Positions 47,201-56,777 of a stretch of DNA of 64,000 nt are shown in pieces; positions within the stretch are counted from its first letter, which is position 1, and each line of letters begins with the position of its first letter. Made by a program: the position numbers and the translations under genes. Below the pieces are notes generated by a model. The model was not told where the DNA came from. It searched no databases and saw nothing but the letters and a program-made list of their open reading frames with translations. The stretch is from an uncultured Cyclobacteriaceae bacterium (GTDB taxonomy: Bacteria; Bacteroidota; Bacteroidia; Cytophagales; Cyclobacteriaceae), in the NCBI GenBank assembly GCA_905479015.1, contig CAJQKV010000043.1, positions 1-64,000 on the forward strand. Reading direction: 5' to 3'.

Positions 47201-47873
47201 TTTGTGATTTTGGGGCAAATTGTTCGATCCGAGGTCCTTGAATGAATGCGACATTATCCTTGTAAGCCGATACGATGAAGTTAGGGTGATCTTTGGAGGT
47301 CTTTTTAATCCATTGAAACAAAGTTTTTTCTTTGGCTTCACCGTCGATGATAAAATCCCCATTAAATATCTTATGTCTACAATGTTCTGAGTTTACTTGC
47401 GAGAACCCAAAAATTTCTGAATCAGATAGCGGTCTGCCGATCTCTTCTGAGACGCCCATGAGGAAAGCGATTTCTTCTTCACTTAACGCCAAGCCCTGTG
47501 ATTGGTTAAAAAAATGAATATCCTCGACAGCGGCTATAGGTTCAGGCTTTTGGTCTAATGAAAAAACAGCTTGATTTAAGACCTCATATTTTTGCTCAAG
47601 CATGGGATCAAAATGAGCTTGATCTTTTTTAAATTCTTCAATACGAAAAATACCTTCGATATTACAATTTTGGGCGATTTCTACGGCGTTGGTACTCCAT
47701 GGGGTAATCATTTCTTTTCTGGGCCCGTTAAAGGAACCTGAGATCTCAGCATTTCCTAGGTGCTCAGCGCCAGAGAACAACCAAGATAATTTATCTAAGT
47801 CTTCGGTTTTGAGAAGAGAATGACTACCTACCGAGAGGTATTCAGTTGCAGATTTTTTAAAAAAGTAGATCAT
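44202..47873 (-). CDS. purL: Phosphoribosylformylglycinamidine synthase, single-chain PurL
   Basis: A 1223-residue FGAM synthase, the fourth step of purine synthesis, in the large one-chain form. N-terminal PurS-like domain; linker; two AIRS-like ATP-binding halves ([25 protein letters not shown], later [17 protein letters not shown]); and a C-terminal glutaminase with GVCNGCQLM (Cys at about residue 1070) and the His/Glu pair in [11 protein letters not shown]. Length is slightly below the E. coli enzyme (1295). With purC and prs it gives three purine-related genes in the window. Confidence 0.96.
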   Translation of the reverse strand: [1223 protein letters not shown]

Positions 47874-47918
47874 GTAGCTTATAAAAAGGGGTAAAAATAG
47901 GTTAAAATTTGGGCTTTG

Positions 47919-48731
47919 CTATTCCTTTTTATGAGGATTCGTTTCAAGACTTTGAATATAAGCTAAAACAGCTGGATGAACAGGTATTTTGTGGTGCTTT
48001 TCTTTCAGGACTGTATAAGTTCCAAGGGCCAATAGAGGAGTAATTTTGTTAACGTCAATGAGAGGATCTTTTGCACCTAAAAAAGTATGGATATGGGAGG
48101 GTTTCTTTAAGAAAAGTTTTAATAGGTTACTTGAAAATGAGATATCCCTAAAATAGGTCCATGAGCGATACACTCTTTTGAGGGCCGCTTGATTGGAAAG
48201 TTCTCTGTGAATGAATCGATTCATTGAGGCATCTATCAACCCCACATATTTGAGGATGCCCATAAGAAAATGGAATTGCTTAAAATTTTGAGTCAGATAA
48301 TGAAATAGAAGCCGGGTAGGCCAAGTGGTACTGATCAGATACCAAGGAGATTTATAAAAACCGTCTGGGGCGATTAAGATTAATTGGGAGACATGTGTTG
48401 GAAAATAGATGGCTAAAAAGAGGGCAAATTTTCCCCCTAAGCTGAACCCTGCCACATAGAAGTTTTTGATTTGCTCTTTTTCGATAAACATTGACATGAG
48501 GGTAAACCAATCGTTTGGGCTTAATTTTTTTTCTGGTCCTGTACTTTCACCATGGAATATGAGATCAAAAGAATAGATTTCAAATCCCAACAATTTCTCA
48601 TGATAGAGATCAAATGCAGTTCGATCTTGACCAAAACCATGAAAAAGCAATAATTTTAGTTCACTGTTACCTGATACGGTATAGGCCAAACTGTATTTTT
48701 CAAAGATTATTTTTTTGGTTTCTGCAGACAT
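47919..48731 (-). CDS. Alpha/beta hydrolase
   Basis: A 270-residue alpha/beta-hydrolase-fold enzyme without a signal. Oxyanion segment LLFHGFGQDRTAF (about 29-41); nucleophile elbow GFSLGG (Ser at about 95); acid residue in GAKDPLID; and a late histidine in KEKHHKIPVHP. The cap region is helical. Substrate unknown. It lies 45 nt upstream of purL on the same strand and may be expressed with it. Confidence 0.82.
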   Translation of the reverse strand: MSAETKKIIFEKYSLAYTVSGNSELKLLLFHGFGQDRTAFDLYHEKLLGFEIYSFDLIFHGESTGPEKKLSPNDWFTLMSMFIEKEQIKNFYVAGFSLGGKFALFLAIYFPTHVSQLILIAPDGFYKSPWYLISTTWPTRLLFHYLTQNFKQFHFLMGILKYVGLIDASMNRFIHRELSNQAALKRVYRSWTYFRDISFSSNLLKLFLKKPSHIHTFLGAKDPLIDVNKITPLLALGTYTVLKEKHHKIPVHPAVLAYIQSLETNPHKKE

Positions 48732-48844
48732 TTAGATCATAATTCACATTTAGAAGACAAAATAGGATAAGTTTTTCTTAAAAACCATGGAAACTTTTAG
48801 TATGATAGTAGTTTTTACAGTTTTTTCAATCATTTTTGTGGTAG

Positions 48845-49486
48845 ATGATCAATCAAATATCACATATAATGAAGGCCAAGGTCATTTCCGTTGCTGAAGA
48901 TCTTTTTATGCGTCTGGGGGTAAGAAGCATCACCATGGATGAGGTAGCGCGCACATTGTCGATGTCAAAAAAAACCTTGTACCAATGCTTTGAAAATAAA
49001 GACCAGTTGGTGTCTGCTACAGTGATCGCGCACATCGAGCGAGAGGAAGACGCTTTTAAAAGAATTCACGAAGCTTCGGGTAATGCCATAGAAGAAATCC
49101 ATGGATTGGCTGAAATCATGCGGAAAAACTTGGGACAATTAAATCCTTCGACGCTGTTTGATATCCAAAGATTTCATTCTCACGCCTGGGAGACCTTCTT
49201 AGATTTCAAAGATAAATGTATTCAAGGGCACACGGCAGATAATATTGTTCGTGGAGTCAATGAGGGTTATTACAGACCTGAAATCGATGCCAATATCATG
49301 GCAAGATTGCGGGTCGAGCAGGTAAGCCTGATGTTTAAGCCCAGTGTGTTTTCAAGCGCTGATTTTGATTTCAAACAAGTTCAGTTACAGGTGCTGGATC
49401 ATTTTATTCATGGACTTTTAACGGACAAAGGTCGAGAATTATATGAGCAATTCCATCAAGAATCCAGCCTACTCAGCCAGAAATAA
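48845..49486 (+). CDS. TetR-family regulator of the RND efflux operon
   Basis: A regulator of about 213 residues with an N-terminal TetR helix-turn-helix (ITMDEVARTLSMSKKTLYQCFENKDQLV, about 28-55) and a helical ligand domain. It lies 20 nt before the TolC-MFP-RND genes and points the same way, so it probably represses that operon and itself in response to a small molecule. An in-frame ATG at 48869 is an alternative start that fits the fold equally well. Confidence 0.85.
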   Translation: MINQISHIMKAKVISVAEDLFMRLGVRSITMDEVARTLSMSKKTLYQCFENKDQLVSATVIAHIEREEDAFKRIHEASGNAIEEIHGLAEIMRKNLGQLNPSTLFDIQRFHSHAWETFLDFKDKCIQGHTADNIVRGVNEGYYRPEIDANIMARLRVEQVSLMFKPSVFSSADFDFKQVQLQVLDHFIHGLLTDKGRELYEQFHQESSLLSQK

Positions 49487-49506
49487 AAGTTTATAAATTA
49501 ATAGGG

Positions 49507-50874
49507 ATGAAAAAAATATATTTTTGCTTTTTTGGTGTATTGCTAATCTGTACTTCGCCTACTTTTGCTCAAGAAGCTCAAGAAGCTCAAGAAGCTCAAG
49601 AAATGACCATTGAGCAATGTCTAGAATTTGCTATTGGCAACAATGAATCTATTCAAATTTCTGAGCTCAGTATCAAGGATGCAGAAGCTGAAATTCGAGG
49701 TATTGTTGCTTTGGGTCTGCCTCAAGCAACGCTGAGAGGGGGGGTAAACTATAACTATGAAGTTCAAACCAGTCTAGTAGACGCCAGTAATTTTGATCAG
49801 ACCCTTGCTCCAGGGACGCTGACCGAAATTCAATTTGGTTTACCCTATGATGGAAATTTAAGTATGGGTGTGAGTCAACTTATTTTTGATGGGGTCTATT
49901 TTGTAGGTGTTCAAGCGTCCAAAACCTTTAGGGAATTATCTACTAAAGAAAATGAGCGAACTAAAATTGAAGTAGTAGCAGCGGTGACCAAAGCCTATTA
50001 TAATGTACTGATCAATCAAGCACAACTTTATTTACTCAGTCAAAATTTTAGCCGTTTGGATACTTTACTTCGAGAAACTACCCAGATGTACCAAAATGGA
50101 TTTGCCGAACAGATCGATGTGGATAGGATTAAAGTAAGTTACAACAATATTAAGGTCAATTTAGAAACACAAATCCAATTGTCAGGAATCAGTCAAAAGT
50201 TGTTGAAGTTCCAAATGGGTATGCCATTGGATGCCCCGATAGCGCTTACCACTTCCTTGATGGATGTCAACCTTGAAATACCGGAACTAACTGTCGATTT
50301 TGACTACAATGATCGAATTGAGTATTCTTTGCTAGAGACCAATAGAAGTTTAGCCTTGTTGGACAAAAAAAATTATCTATCCAAATACCTACCAAAAATT
50401 TATGGCAACTTTAATTATGGATATAACAATGCGACGGGCCTAAGTAGTGATTTATTTGGTAACGACTGGTATAATTTCGGAACCGTGGGGGCGACCATTT
50501 CGATTCCTTTGTTTGAAGGATTTGCTAAAAAAACTAAAATTCAACAAGCTATAATAAAAATTGAACAATTGGATTACCAGAAAAGTTTTTTACAAAAAAA
50601 CATTGATATTGAAATTGCTCAACAGAAGATCAGCTTGGAGAGTAATCTCAAAATCCTGGAGGTACAACGTCAAAATCAAGAACTGGCAGCCAATATTTTC
50701 CGAATTACAAAAATTAAATTTCAAGAAGGCATTGGTTCAAATTTAGAATTAACCAATGCCGATAATGAGTACAAGGCAGCTCAAACCAATTATTTAGCCA
50801 CATTGTATAAATCTATTTTATCTAAAATTGATTTATTGAAAGCGACGGGAACTTTATATAATACGAAATCATAA
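49507..50874 (+). CDS. TolC-family outer-membrane channel of the RND system
   Basis: A 455-residue OEP protein. The signal peptide (KKIYFCFFGVLLICTSPTFA) is followed by four QEA units before the conserved MTIEQCLEFAIGNNESIQ. Two helical repeats and two pairs of beta strands follow. It should pair with the adaptor and pump encoded next (adaptor 4 nt downstream). Confidence 0.87.
   Translation: MKKIYFCFFGVLLICTSPTFAQEAQEAQEAQEMTIEQCLEFAIGNNESIQISELSIKDAEAEIRGIVALGLPQATLRGGVNYNYEVQTSLVDASNFDQTLAPGTLTEIQFGLPYDGNLSMGVSQLIFDGVYFVGVQASKTFRELSTKENERTKIEVVAAVTKAYYNVLINQAQLYLLSQNFSRLDTLLRETTQMYQNGFAEQIDVDRIKVSYNNIKVNLETQIQLSGISQKLLKFQMGMPLDAPIALTTSLMDVNLEIPELTVDFDYNDRIEYSLLETNRSLALLDKKNYLSKYLPKIYGNFNYGYNNATGLSSDLFGNDWYNFGTVGATISIPLFEGFAKKTKIQQAIIKIEQLDYQKSFLQKNIDIEIAQQKISLESNLKILEVQRQNQELAANIFRITKIKFQEGIGSNLELTNADNEYKAAQTNYLATLYKSILSKIDLLKATGTLYNTKS
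49567..49602. repeat. Perfect 9-bp tandem repeat at the TolC signal-peptide junction
   Basis: GCTCAAGAA occurs four times in a row without mismatch and encodes A-Q-E units at the signal-peptidase site. Copy-number change would add or remove three residues and possible cleavage sites without shifting the frame. Confidence 0.9.
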
Positions 50875-50878
50875 CCAA

Positions 50879-52027
50879 ATGAAATTATTACAAACATATT
50901 TATTACTACTAGGTATCTGTATGATCACTTATTCATGTGAAAGCACATCGGGTGAAGAGAGTAAGCGGGAAAAGATCGAGGGACTTAAGGTACAACATGA
51001 GGAAATTAATAATGAGATTATTGCTTTAGAAAAAGACCTTCAGCTTTCAGGAGTTGAAGATGAACTACCTCCGAGCAGAACATTGGTAACTGCCTTTGCC
51101 TTGGAAACCTCGAAATTCCATCATGAGACAGAAATAAGAGCATCGGTAGCCTCTCGTAAAAACGTATTACTCACTGCCGAATCGATGGGTAAGATTGAAA
51201 AGATTTTCGTTTCGGAAGGACAAGCAGTTGAGAAAGGTCAACTTTTGGTGACACTCAATTCTCAAGTGGTACAAAACAGTATTGAAGAAATCAAGACGCA
51301 ATTGAAATTGGCTACAGTACTTTTTGAGAAGCAAGCCAATCTTTGGAACCAAAATATAGGCACAGAGATTCAGTATTTACAGGCAAAAAGTAATAGGGAA
51401 TCTTTGGATCGAAGATTGAAAACGTTAAAGTCACAATTGAGGATGTCAACAATATATGCACCTTTTGATGGCGTAGTAGATAAAATTGTGGCTAAGGTGG
51501 GAGAGTTTTCTCAACCCGGATTACCCATGGTCAGATTAATTAATCCTGAATCAAATTATTTGAAAGCCGATATCTCTGAGTCTCTATTGGGTAAGTTTTT
51601 AGTGGGAGATACAGTTCAAATTCACTTTCCCAATCAAAATCAAAATCAATCTTCGGTGATTTCCTCCCTCGGACAGGTGATCAACGATCAAAATAGAACC
51701 TTCGAATTGGAGGTTGTTATGCCCGAATTAGCCTTTTTGGTAAGACCCAATCAAGTAGTTGTTTTGCGCTTGGTGGATTACTCGAATGATGATGCGATGG
51801 TGGTACCCACTAAATTGATCCAAACGGATAATAAAGGAAGTTTTATTTATGTCTTAGAGGGTAAGGCTTTTGACAAGAAAGCAAGTAAAGCTTATGTGAA
51901 CACAGGTTATTCATTTGATGATCAGACTGAAATAGTCTCAGGCTTATCTGAGCAACAAATGATTGTGGATAAAGGTTATAGAGCACTTACTCAAGGGACA
52001 TTGGTTGAGATAACGGTTGATAAATAA
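50879..52027 (+). CDS. RND periplasmic adaptor (membrane-fusion lipoprotein)
   Basis: A 382-residue adaptor of the HlyD/AcrA type. An N-terminal lipobox (MITYSC, Cys at about 20) suggests lipid anchoring. A short coiled coil (EGLKVQHEEINNEIIALEKDL) precedes the barrel-sandwich (ESMGKIEKIFVSEGQAVEKGQ), a helical hairpin, the second half (STIYAPFDGVVDKI) and beta-barrel domains. Between the TolC and RND genes in one operon. Confidence 0.87.
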   Translation: MKLLQTYLLLLGICMITYSCESTSGEESKREKIEGLKVQHEEINNEIIALEKDLQLSGVEDELPPSRTLVTAFALETSKFHHETEIRASVASRKNVLLTAESMGKIEKIFVSEGQAVEKGQLLVTLNSQVVQNSIEEIKTQLKLATVLFEKQANLWNQNIGTEIQYLQAKSNRESLDRRLKTLKSQLRMSTIYAPFDGVVDKIVAKVGEFSQPGLPMVRLINPESNYLKADISESLLGKFLVGDTVQIHFPNQNQNQSSVISSLGQVINDQNRTFELEVVMPELAFLVRPNQVVVLRLVDYSNDDAMVVPTKLIQTDNKGSFIYVLEGKAFDKKASKAYVNTGYSFDDQTEIVSGLSEQQMIVDKGYRALTQGTLVEITVDK

Positions 52028-52028
52028 A

Positions 52029-55000
52029 ATGGAAAAAGATTCACAGAGGCCTCAGAATAACAATCTGGAAAGTAGGGATAAGCAGTTTGGCTTGACCACC
52101 CTTGCCTTAAAAAATAAAACTACTGTTTTTGTACTCACTGCTCTGGTGATTTTTATGGGAATCTCCACTTATCTGGGATTACCTAAGGAAAGCTTTCCAG
52201 AAATAGAGCAACCCATAGTTTACATTGGGACGATGCATCCTGGAAATTCTCCTGTAGATGTTGAAAATCTAGTTACCCGACCTATAGAAAAAGAGTTGAA
52301 TACGATATCGGATGTAGAGAATATTACCTCGACTTCGGTACAGGATTATTCGACCATCATGGTTGAATTTACTACAACTACTGAAATTCAAGATGCACTT
52401 ACTAAGGTCAAAGATGCAGTAGATCGTGCGAAGCCCGAACTTCCCACGGATCTTCAACAAGACCCAAACATCTTTGAAATGAATTTTTCTGAATTTCCGG
52501 TAATGAATATCAATCTTTCAGGTAATTTCAGTATTGAAGAGCTCAATAATTATGCTGAATTACTTGAAGAGGAAATTGAGAAACTTCCAGAGATATCCAA
52601 GGTAGATATCCGAGGGGTGAATGAAAAAGAAGTGAGAATTAATATTGACCCCTATCAAATGGAAGCCAGGATGGTAGGCTTTGGAGATATTGAAAAGGCT
52701 ATTAGAAGTGAAAACCTAACCCTTTCCGCTGGAAATATGAAAGCGGGAGAAATCAGGAGATCGATTAGAATTGTTGGGGAATTTGATCAATTTGAAGACC
52801 TACTAGAGGTAGTAATCAAAAGTGAGAAAGGGAATATAGTTTATCTCAAAGATATCGCTGAAGTCACTTTTGATTATAAGGAGAAAGAAAGTTTTGCTCG
52901 ACTCTATACCCAATCAGTGGTCATGCTCGATGTGGTTAAAAAAAGTGGTGAAAATTTATTGACGGCAACAGAAAAAATCAATACTATCATCGCAGACGCT
53001 CAAAACAATATTTTTCCTGAGGGATTGATTATTGTTAAAACAAATGATCAGTCTGCGCGGACCCGAAAGATGGTAGATAGCTTGGAGAATAATATTATTT
53101 CTGGAGTTATTTTAGTGGTTTTGGTCTTGTTGTTTTTTTTAGGGGTCCGCAACGCATTATTTGTGGGCATGGCGATTCCGCTCTCAATGTTCATTTCTTT
53201 TATCATTCTAGGAATGCTTGGATTTACGATCAATATGATGGTCTTGTTTTCTCTCATTATGGCCTTAGGGATGTTAGTCGATAATGGCATTGTAGTAGTT
53301 GAAAATGTTTATCGATTGAGAGAACGGGGCTTTAACGCTTTTGAAGCTACAAAGATAGGTGTGGGAGAGGTAGCCTTACCGGTAATTGCTTCAACGGCAA
53401 CTACTTTGGCCGCTTTTTTGCCCTTGGCATTTTGGCCAGGTTTATTTGGGGCATTTATGAAATATTTGCCCATTACACTCATCGTTACTTTGAGTTCTTC
53501 GTTATTCGTAGCCCTGGTGATCAATCCAGTACTCATCCTGGTTTTTATGCAATTGGACAAAGGAGAGAAGCCCAATCATAAGCGGATTCTTATTACGTTT
53601 TCAATGGGTGCGTTTTTGGGTGTATCACTATTGCTACTGGACTATACCGTGATGGGTAATTTGATTCTTATTTTTGGTTTTATTTATTTGTTAAATGCCT
53701 ATATACTGGCTCCTGGGTCGAGGAAGTTTCAAAACAAATTTTTGCCTTGGTTGGAAGGCAAATACAGTATCTTATTGAAGTTCTCATTATCAGGTATTTG
53801 GTCTTATGTATTCTTTTTTGGAACGACGGGCTTATTGATATTGTCTTTTTTGTTGATGAATATATTCCCTCCCAATGTGGTCTTTTTCCCAAAGACAGAT
53901 CCAAAATATATCAATGTATTTATTGAATTCCCTGTGGGAACGGATGTAACAACTACGAATAGCTTTGCGCAAAAGATAGAGGATAAGGTGATTAAGCTGA
54001 TGGAGCCTTATGGAGCCTTGGTAGAATCGGTCGTTTCCAGCGTAGGAGAAGGAACGGCAGACCCCAATGATCCTTCTGCTTTTGGTCAAAAAGACACCCC
54101 AAATAAAGCGAGATTGACCATTAATTTCCAAGAATTTCAATTTAGGAATGGCATCTCTACCGCTCAAATCATGGATGAGGTTCGGGAAAATTTAACAGGT
54201 TATCCAGGAGTACAGATTACTGTAGATCAAAATTCAGATGGACCGCCGACGGGTAAACCCATCAGCATTGAAATTACAGGAGATGATTTCGATGAGTTGG
54301 TGCAAATTTCTGAAAACATGGAAAATTTCATTAATGAATCTGGGATCAAAGGAATTGAAAAATTGAAAGCAAATTTAGAGACGGGTAAACCTGAACTGAT
54401 CGTAGATATAGATCGTGATAAGGCGCGACGATTTGGATTGTCTACGAGTGCGATAGGTAGCGAAATTCGCACAGCCTTATTTGGTAAGGAGATTTCTAAA
54501 TTCAAGCAAGGGGAAGAAGATTATGCCATTCAATTAAGGCTCATGGACAAGTACCGTTATGATGTAGATGCGCTGATGAATAAAAGTATTGTTTTTAGAG
54601 ATCCTACCGATGGAAAAATGCACATCGTACCTATTTCTGCGGTAGCTAAGGCTTCCCTGAGTACTACTTATGGATCTATAAGGAGAAAAGATTTGAGTAG
54701 GGTGATTACCTTGAGTTCAAATGTGGAGAGCGGTTACAACCCGACAATGGTCAATGATGAGATTAAAAAAGCCCTTCAGAAATTCGAAATGCCCTACGGA
54801 TACGCCTTTAAATTTGGTGGAGAACAAGAGAAACAAGCAGAAGAAATGGCATTTTTGAGCAATGCTTTGCTGCTGGCTATTTTCATGATTTTTCTCATCA
54901 TCGTGTCACAGTTCAATAAAGTTACGACCCCTTTTATCATCATGATTTCTGTAATTTTAAGTACCATAGGTGTATTCATGGGCTTGATTATTTTTCAGAT

Positions 55001-55445
55001 GGATTTTGTGGTAATCATGACCATGATTGGAATTATTTCTTTGGCCGGAATAGTAGTTAATAATGCTATTGTATTGATTGATTTTATTGAAGTAAGCAGA
55101 AAACGAAAACACATTGAGTTAGGCCTTAAAAATCTAGAAATAACTCATATTATTGAAGCCATAGCTGAGGCTGGAGCTACGCGTCTGCGTCCAGTTCTGC
55201 TCACAGCAATCACTACGATTTTGGGTTTGATTCCTCTTGCTGTGGGGATCAATATTGATTTTATGAAATTTTTAAGTGAGTACGACGCTGATTTTTATCT
55301 CGGTGGAGATAATGTAGCCTTTTGGGGACCGATGTCTTGGACCATTATTTTCGGATTGACCTTTGCTACTTTTTTGACCTTGATCATTGTCCCTGTGATG
55401 TATTTGTTTTTTGCCCGCATCAATCGTCGTTTGGGGCTTAGTTGA
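52029..55445 (+). CDS. RND efflux pump (HAE1-type), with extra membrane insert
   Basis: A pump of 1138 residues. N-terminal helix (about 30-50), two large periplasmic loops and two helix bundles (about 350-540 and 880-1130). In helix 4 the motif is GMLVDNGIVVVENVY (about 415), so only one of the two AcrB proton-relay aspartates is kept. An insert at about 517-600 between helices 6 and 7 carries two or more further hydrophobic segments, which explains the length above the usual 1030-1060. Start ATG 52029, two bases after the adaptor stop. Substrate unknown. Confidence 0.88.
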   Translation: MEKDSQRPQNNNLESRDKQFGLTTLALKNKTTVFVLTALVIFMGISTYLGLPKESFPEIEQPIVYIGTMHPGNSPVDVENLVTRPIEKELNTISDVENITSTSVQDYSTIMVEFTTTTEIQDALTKVKDAVDRAKPELPTDLQQDPNIFEMNFSEFPVMNINLSGNFSIEELNNYAELLEEEIEKLPEISKVDIRGVNEKEVRINIDPYQMEARMVGFGDIEKAIRSENLTLSAGNMKAGEIRRSIRIVGEFDQFEDLLEVVIKSEKGNIVYLKDIAEVTFDYKEKESFARLYTQSVVMLDVVKKSGENLLTATEKINTIIADAQNNIFPEGLIIVKTNDQSARTRKMVDSLENNIISGVILVVLVLLFFLGVRNALFVGMAIPLSMFISFIILGMLGFTINMMVLFSLIMALGMLVDNGIVVVENVYRLRERGFNAFEATKIGVGEVALPVIASTATTLAAFLPLAFWPGLFGAFMKYLPITLIVTLSSSLFVALVINPVLILVFMQLDKGEKPNHKRILITFSMGAFLGVSLLLLDYTVMGNLILIFGFIYLLNAYILAPGSRKFQNKFLPWLEGKYSILLKFSLSGIWSYVFFFGTTGLLILSFLLMNIFPPNVVFFPKTDPKYINVFIEFPVGTDVTTTNSFAQKIEDKVIKLMEPYGALVESVVSSVGEGTADPNDPSAFGQKDTPNKARLTINFQEFQFRNGISTAQIMDEVRENLTGYPGVQITVDQNSDGPPTGKPISIEITGDDFDELVQISENMENFINESGIKGIEKLKANLETGKPELIVDIDRDKARRFGLSTSAIGSEIRTALFGKEISKFKQGEEDYAIQLRLMDKYRYDVDALMNKSIVFRDPTDGKMHIVPISAVAKASLSTTYGSIRRKDLSRVITLSSNVESGYNPTMVNDEIKKALQKFEMPYGYAFKFGGEQEKQAEEMAFLSNALLLAIFMIFLIIVSQFNKVTTPFIIMISVILSTIGVFMGLIIFQMDFVVIMTMIGIISLAGIVVNNAIVLIDFIEVSRKRKHIELGLKNLEITHIIEAIAEAGATRLRPVLLTAITTILGLIPLAVGINIDFMKFLSEYDADFYLGGDNVAFWGPMSWTIIFGLTFATFLTLIIVPVMYLFFARINRRLGLS

Positions 55446-55480
55446 TTTAAATAGATCATCATTTATTAGTTGTAATCTGC

Positions 55481-56719
55481 ATGTCTCGAATCGTTATTCT
55501 TTGCGTCGTTGTATTGGTCTACTTTCTCATTGAATACTATGTATTTCAGGTGGTTCAATTGCTTACGGTAAAATCGACACCTTTGATTACCCGATGGGTT
55601 TGGTCAAGTTATTGGCTGTGGGTCGTATTGATGATTACGGGCTTTGCTTTGTACACACAACTAGATGCAAAAACGTACGCAGGTCTTCGAGTATTCATAA
55701 GTGCTTTATTTTTCATCAACCTGATCGGTAAATTATTTGCCTCCTTGGTGCTATTGGGTGATGATGTACGCCGTTTGGTGAGCTATCTTAGTCAGTTTGT
55801 AATCAGCAATGAGGATCCGCAGATCGCCGGAAGAACAGCATTTATAGGTAAAGCTGCTTTGCTTACCGGTGTACTGCCCATGATGGGTCTTTCGTTTGGG
55901 ATCTTGTCAGGTGCGCATGACTATCGAGTCAGACGAAGAGATGTTTACTCACCTCATTTGCCAAAGGCCTTCGATGGGATCAGATTGGTTCAAATCTCTG
56001 ATATCCACACGGGTAGTTTTTTTAATAAGACCGCGGTTAGGGGGGGAGTAGACCTGATCAATCAAGAACGGGGAGATATGGTATTGTTCACGGGAGATTT
56101 CGTGAATAATCAAAGCGATGAAGCCAAACCTTACTTAGATCTTTTTGCCAAAGTCAAAGCTCCTTTAGGGGTTCATGCGGTGATGGGAAACCATGATTAT
56201 GGAGATTACCATCGCTGGGATTCGATGACAGAAAAACAACAGAACATTAAGGATTTGCATCAGATGCATAGATACATGGGGTGGAACATTATGTTGAATG
56301 AAAACAAGATCATCACTGCAGATGGCGAATCTATCGCCTTATTAGGACTTGAAAATTGGGGAGCAGGTCGGTTTTCAAAATATGGAGATATGTCTAAAAC
56401 CTATGAGGGGACCCAAGAGATTCCATACAAGATATTGATGTCCCATGATCCGAGCCATTGGGATGCCCAAGTGCTTTCTGAGTATCCTGATATAGACTTG
56501 ATGCTGGCAGGACATACCCATGGGATGCAATTTGGGGTGGAGATAGGAGATTTTCGTTGGAGTCCTTCTCAATATGTGTACAAGCAATGGGCGGATCTTT
56601 ATCAAAAGGGGACTCAAAGCCTTTACGTCAATCGGGGCTTCGGCTTTTTGGGCTATCCTGGTCGGATTGGTATTCTACCTGAGATTACGGTATTGACCTT
56701 AAAAAGGAGTACTTCATGA
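55481..56719 (+). CDS. Membrane-bound calcineurin-like metallophosphoesterase
   Basis: A 412-residue protein of the YaeI/YkuE-like class. Four N-terminal helices (about 2-22, 42-60, 68-88, 120-140) anchor a cytosol- or periplasm-facing phosphoesterase domain with metal ligands DIHTG (about 170), GDFVNN, GNHDYGD, MSHDP and AGHTHG. Relatives hydrolyse UDP-2,3-diacylglucosamine-like or other phosphodiesters; the substrate here is unknown. Single gene, 36 nt after the RND pump. Confidence 0.85.
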   Translation: MSRIVILCVVVLVYFLIEYYVFQVVQLLTVKSTPLITRWVWSSYWLWVVLMITGFALYTQLDAKTYAGLRVFISALFFINLIGKLFASLVLLGDDVRRLVSYLSQFVISNEDPQIAGRTAFIGKAALLTGVLPMMGLSFGILSGAHDYRVRRRDVYSPHLPKAFDGIRLVQISDIHTGSFFNKTAVRGGVDLINQERGDMVLFTGDFVNNQSDEAKPYLDLFAKVKAPLGVHAVMGNHDYGDYHRWDSMTEKQQNIKDLHQMHRYMGWNIMLNENKIITADGESIALLGLENWGAGRFSKYGDMSKTYEGTQEIPYKILMSHDPSHWDAQVLSEYPDIDLMLAGHTHGMQFGVEIGDFRWSPSQYVYKQWADLYQKGTQSLYVNRGFGFLGYPGRIGILPEITVLTLKRSTS

Positions 56720-56757
56720 TGAACACGATTCAGTAGTTTTTTTTATTTATCTTTACA

Positions 56758-56777
56758 TTGACTAAACGGTCAGTCAA
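56758..56777. promoter_or_regulatory. Likely operator of the TetR-led operon
   Basis: TTGACT-N8-AGTCAA is a 20-bp imperfect palindrome (8 of 10 symmetric pairs) with a GGTCAGTCA half typical of TetR-family autorepressor sites. It ends 5 nt before the ATG at 56783, so binding would block transcription or its start. Confidence 0.6.
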
